DNA from: Anaerolineae bacterium
GTDB lineage: Bacteria; Chloroflexota; Anaerolineae; JADYZS01
NCBI GenBank assembly: GCA_020853075.1
Contig: JADYZS010000509.1
Coordinates: 1 to 11,027, forward strand
Direction: 5' to 3'
Length of the DNA: 11,027 nucleotides
Under the pieces are notes generated by a model. That model did no database searches, was not told where the DNA came from, and saw only the letters and a program-made list of their open reading frames with translations. The number at the start of each line of letters is the position of its first letter. Position 1 is the stretch's first letter. The translations under genes and the position numbers were made by a program. Positions 5,436 to 11,027 of this stretch are shown in pieces.

Positions 5436-6239
5436 GTGACCATCGTTGTCACAGGCTCCATTGCCTACGACTACATCATGTCGTTTCCCGGCTACTTCAA
5501 AGACCACATCTTACCGGATAAAATTGAGTACCTCAGCGTCAGTTTCCTGGTGGACTCCATGCGGCGGCAGCGCGGCGGTTGCGCGGGGAACATCGCCTAT
5601 AGCCTGGCGCTGTTGGGCGTGCGCCCGCGCATCATGGGAACCGTCGGGCAGGACTTTGAGGACTACCGGCGCTTCCTGGAAGAGCACGGGGTGGATACCT
5701 CCGGCATTGTCGCTTTCCCCGATGAGTTCACCGCCTCCTTCTTCGTCAGCACTGACCTCGCCAGCAACCAGATCGCCAGTTTCTACACCGGCGCGATGAG
5801 CCGTGCCGCGTCCCTTTCTTTCAAGAACCAACGGCTGAGCGATATAGAACTCGTTGTCATCTCGCCTAACGACCCGCGCGCGATGGTCGCGTATGCCCGC
5901 GAGTGCCAGGAATTGGGCCTCGCCTATCTGTACGACCCCAGCCAGCAGATCATTCGCCTGAGCGGGCCGGAGTTGATGGCAGGGATGCAGGGCGCGCGCC
6001 TCCTTGTGGTCAACGATTACGAGTTTGAGATGATGAAAAACAAGACGGGTCTGAGTGACGAGGCGTTGATCGCGTTGACGCCTACCGTCGTCATCACTCG
6101 CGGCGAGCGAGGTTCCACCATTATAGACCAGGGCCATGGTTATGAGATTCCCATCGCTCCGCCCATCCGTGCCCTGGAGCCTACCGGCGTGGGCGATGCC
6201 TACCGCGCGGGATTGATCCTGGGCCTCATCCGAGGCTAG
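5436..6239 (+). CDS. adoK: Adenosine kinase (PfkB family), interrupted by in-frame TAG
   Basis: This reads as a PfkB-family sugar kinase closest in pattern to mycobacterial-type adenosine kinase: MTIVVTGSIAYDYIMSFPG at the start, SVSFLVDSMRRQRGGCAGN (34-52, PfkB signature 1), NDPRAM, YDPSQQI, NDYEFE and PTGVGDAYRAG (249-259), with catalytic Asp254. It would phosphorylate adenosine to AMP, removing the product of the next gene, AhcY. The GTG start has GGAGGG 6 nt upstream. The frame stops at TAG (6237-6239) after 267 residues, whereas family members run to about 320-325. The same frame continues for 59 recognisable codons to 6419, so the stop looks like a single-base nonsense change, a sequencing error or a readthrough site. 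The stop is preceded by a small GCCTC/GAGGC hairpin (6223-6236). The truncated protein keeps the active site but lacks the last helices, so it may be unstable. Confidence 0.85.
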   Translation: MTIVVTGSIAYDYIMSFPGYFKDHILPDKIEYLSVSFLVDSMRRQRGGCAGNIAYSLALLGVRPRIMGTVGQDFEDYRRFLEEHGVDTSGIVAFPDEFTASFFVSTDLASNQIASFYTGAMSRAASLSFKNQRLSDIELVVISPNDPRAMVAYARECQELGLAYLYDPSQQIIRLSGPELMAGMQGARLLVVNDYEFEMMKNKTGLSDEALIALTPTVVITRGERGSTIIDQGHGYEIPIAPPIRALEPTGVGDAYRAGLILGLIRG

Positions 6240-6419
6240 TCTTGGGAGGTGGCGGGGCGGATCAGCAGCCTGGCGGCGACCTATGCCCTGGAGCAGTACG
6301 GCACGCAGAACCATTGTTTTACGCCAGCAGAATTTGCCGAGCGCTACCGGGCGACCTTCGGCGACACGCCGGAGTTGCAGGATCTGGTAGCAGCGGCAGT
6401 TCCGGCTGTCGCGAAGTAG
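6240..6419 (+). pseudogene. adoK: C-terminal remainder of adenosine kinase after the TAG
   Basis: Directly after the TAG at 6237-6239 and in the same frame, 59 codons read SWEVAGRISSLAATYALEQY and onward to a TAG at 6417-6419. The ALEQYGTQNHCFTPAEF stretch matches what is expected of the adenosine kinase C-terminus, where VLESTGTQEW-like sequence is typical. With this piece the whole protein would be about 327 residues, the normal family length. No good ribosome site or start is seen, so independent translation is unlikely. Preserved frame and codon character argue for a very recent or artefactual stop, or for readthrough. Confidence 0.75.
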
Positions 6420-6463
6420 ATGCGGGCCTGTGGATAAGGCCTCTTTTCTCCCCCTTCTATTCC

Positions 6464-6522
6464 CCCCCCTCCCCCCGCTGCGGGCGGTGGGAAGCCCGCA
6501 TGAGTACAGGAGAGGAGGGGGG
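6464..6522. repeat. C-rich/G-rich palindromic sequence between adoK and ahcY
   Basis: CCCCCCTCC (6464-6472) is complementary to GGAGGGGGG (6514-6522), enclosing a second hairpin, TGCGGGC (6479-6485) with GCCCGCA (6494-6500). The surrounding 6420-6576 gap has no gene; it ends in the AAAGGAG ribosome site of ahcY. The sequence looks like a dispersed intergenic palindrome rather than a terminator, since no T-tract follows. It could stabilise or process the mRNA between the two genes. Confidence 0.55.
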
Positions 6523-6576
6523 CCAGGGGGTAGAGAGAGGTCATGCAGAGGATACCGACTCCAAAGGAGCCATCGC

Positions 6577-7842
6577 GTGGCTAAAACCAACTACGACGTC
6601 AAAGATCTGAAACTGGCGGAGAAGGGACGCTTTCGCATCCAGTGGGCAGCCCACGAGATGCCTGTGCTGCGCCTGATTGAAGACCGCTTCGCCAAGGAGC
6701 GTCCACTGGCGGGCTTGCGCCTGGGGGCCTGCCTGCACGTCACCACGGAGACGGCCAATCTGATGCGCGTCCTCCAGGCGGGCGGAGCGGACGTTACCTT
6801 ATGTGCGTCCAACCCCCTCTCTACGCAAGACGACGTGGCTGCCGCCCTCGTCACCGAACACGAGATGTCGGTCTATGCCATCAAGGGCGAGGACAACAAG
6901 ACCTACTACCAGCACATCCAGGCGACGTTGGATCAGAAGCCACATGCAACCATGGACGACGGCGCAGACCTGGTTTCTATTTTACATAAAGAACGGCAGG
7001 AACTGATCCCCGGCGTCCTCGGCGGCACGGAGGAGACAACGACCGGCGTCATCCGCCTGCGGGCGATGGCCCAAGAGGGCAAACTCCGTTTTCCGGTCAT
7101 CGCCGTCAACGATGCCCTGACGAAGCACCTCTTTGATAACCGCTATGGCACCGGCCAGTCCACGATAGATGGCGTCGTGCGCGCTACCAACATCCTCCTC
7201 GCGGGCAAGGTCTTCGTAGTGGGGGGCTACGGCTGGTGCAGCCGTGGCATCGCCAGCCGGGCGCGGGGGCTGGGTGCGCGCGTCGTCGTCACCGAAGTCA
7301 ACCCGCTGCGCGCGCTGGAAGCGGTGATGGATGGCTTTGAGGTGATGCCGATGGCCCGTGCCGCGGCGATAGGCGACATCTTCGTTACGTCCACAGGCGA
7401 CATCAACGTGGTGGACGGCCATCATTTTGACGTGATGAAGGATGGGGCTATCCTAGCGAACTCCGGCCATTTCAACGTGGAACTGAACCTCCCGGCGTTG
7501 CAAAGCCGCTCTACCGAGGTGCGGCGTGTGCGGGAGTTCCTGGAAGAGTATCACCTGAAGGATGGCCGTAGAATCTACGTCATCGCCGACGGGCGGCTGG
7601 TGAACCTGGCTGCAGCGGAGGGCCACCCGGCCAGCGTGATGGATATGTCCTTCGCTAACCAGGCCCTCGGCCTGGAGTACATGGTCAAGCACCACGGCGA
7701 GTTGCAGAAGCAGGTCTATCCTATCCCGGAGGCCATTGACCGCCAGATAGCGCGGTTGAAGCTCCAGGCGATGGGCATTGAGATTGACACCTTGACCCCG
7801 GAACAGGAGAAGTACCTCCGCTCGTGGGAGGAAGGCACGTGA
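6577..7842 (+). CDS. ahcY: S-adenosylhomocysteinase
   Basis: AhcY reversibly splits S-adenosylhomocysteine into homocysteine and adenosine using bound NAD. The 421-residue product shows HVTTETANL at 54-62, DDGAD at 127-131, GTEETTTGV at 150-158, the VNDALTKHLFDNRYGTGQS catalytic stretch (177-195, with Lys183 and Asp187), and the NAD-binding GYGWCSRG at 217-224. The C-terminus ends in YLRSWEEGT without the KPxxYRY tail of eukaryotic-type enzymes, so it resembles the shorter archaeal/Thermotoga type. The GTG at 6577 is chosen because AAAGGAG lies 7 nt upstream and the protein then starts MAKTNYDVKDLKLAEKG, as expected; an in-frame upstream GTG at 6430 would add 49 low-complexity residues from the intergenic palindrome. 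metK follows after 47 bp. Confidence 0.96.
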   Translation: MAKTNYDVKDLKLAEKGRFRIQWAAHEMPVLRLIEDRFAKERPLAGLRLGACLHVTTETANLMRVLQAGGADVTLCASNPLSTQDDVAAALVTEHEMSVYAIKGEDNKTYYQHIQATLDQKPHATMDDGADLVSILHKERQELIPGVLGGTEETTTGVIRLRAMAQEGKLRFPVIAVNDALTKHLFDNRYGTGQSTIDGVVRATNILLAGKVFVVGGYGWCSRGIASRARGLGARVVVTEVNPLRALEAVMDGFEVMPMARAAAIGDIFVTSTGDINVVDGHHFDVMKDGAILANSGHFNVELNLPALQSRSTEVRRVREFLEEYHLKDGRRIYVIADGRLVNLAAAEGHPASVMDMSFANQALGLEYMVKHHGELQKQVYPIPEAIDRQIARLKLQAMGIEIDTLTPEQEKYLRSWEEGT

Positions 7843-7889
7843 GCCGCGGACCGGGAAACTATCAGGTTGGAAAGGAGATACGCCAGTCC

Positions 7890-9107
7890 ATGAGTAGCAC
7901 TACTTTCATGTCCTCGCCTCAGTTGTACCTCACCTCCGAATCGGTGACGGAGGGGCATCCCGATAAAATGTGCGACCAGGTCGCCGATGCGGTGTTGGAT
8001 TCCATCATCAAAGACGACCCGGACGCGCGCGTGGCCTGTGAGGTATGCACGACGACCGGCCTTGTCCTCGTCATGGGTGAAATCACGACTTCTACCTACG
8101 TGGACATCCCGACCATCGTGCGGGATACCGTGCGGGATATCGGCTACACCCGCGCCAAGTACGGTTTTGTTGCCGATACCTGCGGTGTTATCGTCTCCCT
8201 CAAAGAGCAGTCATCCGATATCGCGCTGGGTGTGGACAAAGCCCTGGAAGCCAAGCGGGGTGAGATGACCGATTCTGAGATTGAGGCCATCGGCGCGGGC
8301 GACCAGGGCATGATGATCGGTTTCGCCTGCACCGAGACGCCGGAATACATGCCCCTCCCTATCTCCCTCTCCCACAAATTGTGCCGCCGCCTGGCAAACG
8401 TGCGCAAAGATGGTACGCTCCCCTGGCTGCGGCCTGACGGCAAATCGCAGGTCACGGTGGAATACGAATACGGCAAGCCGAAGCGGGTGGATACCATCGT
8501 CCTTTCCTGCCAACACTCGCCCGACGTGGAGCACTACAAGATTGAGCGCGACGTCTTTGACCGCGTCATCAAGTACGTGATCCCCAATGGGATGCTGGAC
8601 GAGAAGACGAAGCTATACATCAACCCGACGGGGCGCTTTGTGACCGGCGGCCCCCTGGGCGACTCCGGCCTTTCGGGGCGCAAGATCATCGTGGATACCT
8701 ACGGTGGCGTGGCGCGGCACGGTGGCGGCTCTTTCTCTGGCAAAGACCCCACGAAGGTGGATCGCTCCAGCGCGTACATGGCTCGCTACATCGCCAAGAA
8801 CGTCGTTGCCGCGGGCCTGGCCGAACGATTGGAGTTGCAAGTCTCCTATGCCATCGGTGTGGCGCGGCCCCTGTCCCTCATGGCGGAGACCTTCGGCACC
8901 GGCAAGGTGTCCGACGAGGTGATCGTCCGGCTCATCAAGTCGCACTTTGACATGCGTCCGGCGGCCATCATTCGCGATCTGAACCTGCGCCGCCCGATCT
9001 ACAAGGCGACGGCAGCCTACGGCCACTTCGGGCGCGAGGACCTGGACGTGACCTGGGAGCAGACGGACAAGGCTGCGCTGCTGCGGCGCGAGGCCGGGCT
9101 GGCGTAG
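7890..9107 (+). CDS. metK: S-adenosylmethionine synthetase
   Basis: MetK makes SAM from methionine and ATP and is the end point of the loop begun by the upstream genes. The 405-residue product has all bacterial MetK landmarks: TSESVTEGHPDK (15-26), GAGDQGMMIGFA (135-146), GGPLGDSGLSGRK (253-265), the phosphate-binding loop GGGSFSGKDPTKVDRS (278-293), and DMRPAAIIRDLNL near the C-terminus. The ATG at 7890 is chosen because AAAGGAGAT lies 12 nt upstream and no ahcY overlap is needed; an ATG at 7908 is also possible. The stop codon TAG at 9105-9107 is itself the first three bases of the TAGCGGAT repeat unit. It is the last gene of the riboswitch-controlled operon and is followed by a terminator at 9238. 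Confidence 0.97.
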   Translation: MSSTTFMSSPQLYLTSESVTEGHPDKMCDQVADAVLDSIIKDDPDARVACEVCTTTGLVLVMGEITTSTYVDIPTIVRDTVRDIGYTRAKYGFVADTCGVIVSLKEQSSDIALGVDKALEAKRGEMTDSEIEAIGAGDQGMMIGFACTETPEYMPLPISLSHKLCRRLANVRKDGTLPWLRPDGKSQVTVEYEYGKPKRVDTIVLSCQHSPDVEHYKIERDVFDRVIKYVIPNGMLDEKTKLYINPTGRFVTGGPLGDSGLSGRKIIVDTYGGVARHGGGSFSGKDPTKVDRSSAYMARYIAKNVVAAGLAERLELQVSYAIGVARPLSLMAETFGTGKVSDEVIVRLIKSHFDMRPAAIIRDLNLRRPIYKATAAYGHFGREDLDVTWEQTDKAALLRREAGLA

Positions 9108-9201
9108 CGGATGGGGCCAGCGGATGCCTGCGGCATAGCGGATAAGCGGATAACCACTGCCCACGGGAGAGCCATCCGCTAATCCGCTACCCATCCGCTG
9201 A
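9105..9201. repeat. GCGGAT palindromic repeat element, copy B
   Basis: This 97-bp stretch has four GCGGAT units and three inverted ATCCGC units. The main hairpin is TAGCGGATAAGCGGAT (9136-9151) against ATCCGCTAATCCGCTA (9174-9189), 16 nt with one mismatch. Outer arms are CAGCGGAT (9118-9125) and ATCCGCTG (9193-9200). It has the same architecture as the ends and first hairpin of the element at 3130-3332. The first unit overlaps the metK stop codon. It contains no coding potential. Confidence 0.75.
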
Positions 9202-9237
9202 CCCGATGGCAAGCCGTTTGCCTTTGAGATAGCTATC

Positions 9238-9280
9238 AATAATAGGCCTCCTTCATTAAGAAGGGGGCCTATTATTTGTT
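9238..9280 (+). terminator. Intrinsic terminator downstream of metK, possibly bidirectional
   Basis: AATAATAGGCCTCCTT (9238-9253) pairs with AAGGGGGCCTATTATT (9261-9276) over 16 positions with one G-U wobble and a 7-nt loop; TGTT follows. The A/T-rich stem ends on both sides make it usable in either direction, between the plus-strand operon and the minus-strand genes that converge from the right. The rest of 9281-9365 holds nothing recognisable. Confidence 0.8.
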
Positions 9281-9365
9281 GGGCGTCGCGGGTAGGGAGA
9301 TGAGGGCAGCCTATATCGTATTCCTGGTGGGTGAGTACGTGGTGAATATAAACCTTGTCATAGAC

Positions 9366-9671
9366 TTAAGGCTGTTTGCCACGCTTTGCCTGCTCATCAA
9401 GCCAGCGCTGAAAAGAACGCTGGCTCTCACCTGATGGCCTGCCGAGCAGCAGACCTTCAATGCTTAAGTCTTCATCAAGGTCAGGCCAATAAGTCCCCTC
9501 ACCGTTTCCGATGAGACGCCAATGACTGCGCTTTTGAGGCGTGCCGTGCAGTAAGCGAGGATACCAGGCGAGTGGTACGGAGATTGTACGCCCATCAACC
9601 AGATCAACCGTGAGGGAGTCTTCCGTCACAGTGACGTTCTGTGCTCGGGCGATTTGGATTTCAGTCGGCAA
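9366..9671 (-). CDS. DUF2442 domain protein
   Basis: A 101-residue frame whose body (IARAQNVTVTEDSLTVDLVD, then GRTISVPLAWYPRLLHGT and YWPDLDEDLSIEGLLLGRPS) is a clear DUF2442 domain: DGR-VPL-WYPRL in the first half and WPDLDEDLS-LLxG in the second. The family has no settled biochemical function; members are often encoded beside a DUF4160 protein in toxin-antitoxin-like pairs, but no such partner is seen here. A long in-frame extension upstream is out-of-frame sequence of the neighbouring membrane protein gene, so the TTG at 9671, with GAGGGG about 9 nt before it, is the likeliest start. This places it 14 bp after the membrane protein stop, in a probable operon. The start is uncertain. Confidence 0.75.
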   Translation of the reverse strand: MPTEIQIARAQNVTVTEDSLTVDLVDGRTISVPLAWYPRLLHGTPQKRSHWRLIGNGEGTYWPDLDEDLSIEGLLLGRPSGESQRSFQRWLDEQAKRGKQP

Positions 9672-9685
9672 AGTACTTATCCCCT

Positions 9686-11027
9686 CTACTCTACCATCTC
9701 CCACACAATCGTCACGCGCCCGCCCTGGCTGGGGAAACTCTGCAAGAAGCGGAGCCCCGGCAGGGCCGGTTCCTCCCCCGGGTGGGCCAACGCCAAGAGG
9801 AACGGGCGCAGCACTTCCACCTCCCACGAGTCAATCACGAGGAAGCGCGCCCCGCGCTTCCGGCCATAGGCCAAGGCCTGATCTAACGGCGCGTGGGGGA
9901 AGGGCGACCAGTCGCGGTTCGCATAAAGGGGGATCGCGCCGTTGCGCGACATGACGCCGCCTGGCACGGGGTAGTCGCGCAGCCACAACCCCGCGTTCTT
10001 CTCACCCACGTTGAAACTGCTGATCCCGCGCTGCACCAGGCCGGAGGTAGTGAACGCGCTCAGCAGCAGGACGGCGGCGATAGGGAGCGCTATCGCGAGG
10101 AGGCGCGCGGCGGAACCTGTTCCCCGCGGCGGCCACACCCGCGCCCAGGTCTCTTCTAACCAATCCATCAGCAGAACCAGGCCATGCCCGCTCCACAGCG
10201 CGGCGAAGAGAAGCATCGGCGCCAGGAAGCGATCCTCAATGTGAAAGAGGGTGAAGGACAGCAAGGGCGCAGGGCCCAGAAACAGAAATGCCTCGCGCCC
10301 GAAGCGAGCGCGATCCCAGGGACGCGCAAACCAGCCATAGACGATCAGCGCGATGAGCCAGATGGGGAGGTAGTAGGCGCTCAGGAGCGCTCGCGCCGCG
10401 AGAAACGCATTGCGCCGGATGCGCCACAGGTAGTAAGCAGGATCGGCTGCTATCGTCTGGAAAAGGCCGGGGCCGAAGCGTTGTTTGGAAAACCAGATGA
10501 TCTCGCCCTTGTCGTCCAGGCTGGAGACGACGCGGTCGTATTGGGCAGAGTCGTTCGCCAGGATCGCCGTGCCGATCTGGATCGTGATCTCTACCTTGCC
10601 GCTCAACATCCACTGGCCGGTGTGGTTGTGCAAATAGATGAGATACGGGCTGGCCGTCGCGAGGAAGGCAGCAGCAGCCACCGCCATAGCCAGGGGGCTG
10701 GAACCGATGGACGACAGGCGCAAGGGTCTGTGGCGCACCAGGCCGGCGAGGAGCAGGATGCCGAGAAACCACGCGATGTAGGTGATGCCCTCCGGCCGCG
10801 CCAGGTAGGCCAGGCCGAAACTAACTCCCGCTCCTATCGTATAAGAAATACTATTCCTAGAGATGGCGCGCCAGGCCAGCGCCAACGCCATCGCCAGGAA
10901 CAGGAGATAGGGCGGCTCGGTCATGCTGCCCCAATAGAGGAAGGCAGCCAGGAGCGAAGGAATGCCGGCGGCCATGAACGCCGCGACCAGCCCGGCGCGG
11001 CGGCCATAGAGGTCGCTACCCAGGAGA
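9686..11027 (-). CDS. PMT/ArnT-like membrane glycosyltransferase, N-terminus beyond window
   Basis: The frame is open through the right edge, where LLGSDLYGRRAGLVAAF precedes the first visible Met, so the gene is 5'-truncated and about 446 residues are visible. It has many hydrophobic segments and the patterns of polytopic lipid-phosphosugar-dependent glycosyltransferases (PMT_2/GT39-GT83-like): LYGRRAGLVAA, LAYLARPEGITYIAWF, HIEDRFLAPMLLF. After the membrane part comes a soluble tail with GLWLRDYPVPGGVMSRNGA and RKRGARFLVIDSWEVE, as in ArnT-like proteins. It probably moves a sugar from a polyprenyl-phosphate carrier onto an envelope acceptor on the outside of the membrane; donor and acceptor are unknown. 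The catalytic acidic residues of the first external loop would lie outside the window. DUF2442 follows 14 bp downstream. Confidence 0.8.
   Translation of the reverse strand, partial: LLGSDLYGRRAGLVAAFMAAGIPSLLAAFLYWGSMTEPPYLLFLAMALALAWRAISRNSISYTIGAGVSFGLAYLARPEGITYIAWFLGILLLAGLVRHRPLRLSSIGSSPLAMAVAAAAFLATASPYLIYLHNHTGQWMLSGKVEITIQIGTAILANDSAQYDRVVSSLDDKGEIIWFSKQRFGPGLFQTIAADPAYYLWRIRRNAFLAARALLSAYYLPIWLIALIVYGWFARPWDRARFGREAFLFLGPAPLLSFTLFHIEDRFLAPMLLFAALWSGHGLVLLMDWLEETWARVWPPRGTGSAARLLAIALPIAAVLLLSAFTTSGLVQRGISSFNVGEKNAGLWLRDYPVPGGVMSRNGAIPLYANRDWSPFPHAPLDQALAYGRKRGARFLVIDSWEVEVLRPFLLALAHPGEEPALPGLRFLQSFPSQGGRVTIVWEMVE

Noticed and set aside
6430..6576. GTG at 6430 as an upstream start for ahcY
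   Set aside because: It would add 49 Pro/Gly-rich residues from the intergenic palindrome; the GTG at 6577 has AAAGGAG at ideal spacing.
5511..6590. 359-codon minus-strand frame opposite the adenosine kinase gene
   Set aside because: No domain or composition of a real protein; it spans the intergenic palindrome and lies opposite a clear PfkB gene.
9105..9201. CRISPR array suggested by repeated GCGGAT units
   Set aside because: Units are short, in both orientations and irregularly spaced, with no uniform spacers and no cas genes; they form palindromes instead.
9672..9827. N-terminal extension of the DUF2442 frame up to 9827
   Set aside because: The extension is low-complexity Gly/Pro sequence and is an out-of-frame reading of the end of the membrane glycosyltransferase gene.

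Overview
The window looks like a piece of a moderately GC-rich bacterial chromosome, most likely Chloroflexota. That guess rests on gene content (a mycobacterial-type adenosine kinase in a SAM/SAH recycling cluster, a short archaeal/Thermotoga-type AhcY, a pair of thymidylate-kinase-like proteins, a CHAD protein, DUF2442) and is inference, because no rRNA or other taxonomic marker is present. It has three blocks.

Left block (about 1-3953, minus strand). Reading leftwards: an HD-domain hydrolase; a 203-bp palindromic repeat element; two tandem, translationally coupled thymidylate-kinase-like P-loop proteins; a URO-D/corrinoid-methyltransferase-family protein; and, 24 bp further on, a CHAD-domain protein cut by the window edge. 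The CHAD gene is read from the sequence itself, as it runs off the window. The two kinase-like proteins lack the dTMP-kinase PGGT signature, and the second has Arg in place of the Walker A Lys, so they are probably not ordinary dTMP kinases.

Central block (about 4053-9280, plus strand). This is a methionine/SAM recycling operon: a strong sigma70 promoter, a SAM-I riboswitch with a readable antiterminator/terminator switch, mtnA, adenosine kinase, ahcY and metK. MetK makes SAM, AhcY splits SAH to homocysteine and adenosine, adenosine kinase removes the adenosine so AhcY keeps running forward, and MtnA works in methylthioadenosine salvage. High SAM should terminate transcription ahead of the whole operon. 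The adenosine kinase frame has an in-frame TAG after codon 267, followed by 59 recognisable C-terminal codons in the same frame. The operon ends in a second copy of the palindromic repeat, whose first unit supplies the metK stop codon, and then a strong hairpin terminator.

Right block (9366-11027, minus strand). A polytopic membrane protein resembling PMT/ArnT-type glycosyltransferases, cut by the right edge, is followed by a small DUF2442 protein.

The HD gene and the SAM operon diverge from facing promoters whose -35 boxes lie about 32 bp apart. No tRNA, rRNA, CRISPR array, transposase or phage gene was seen.
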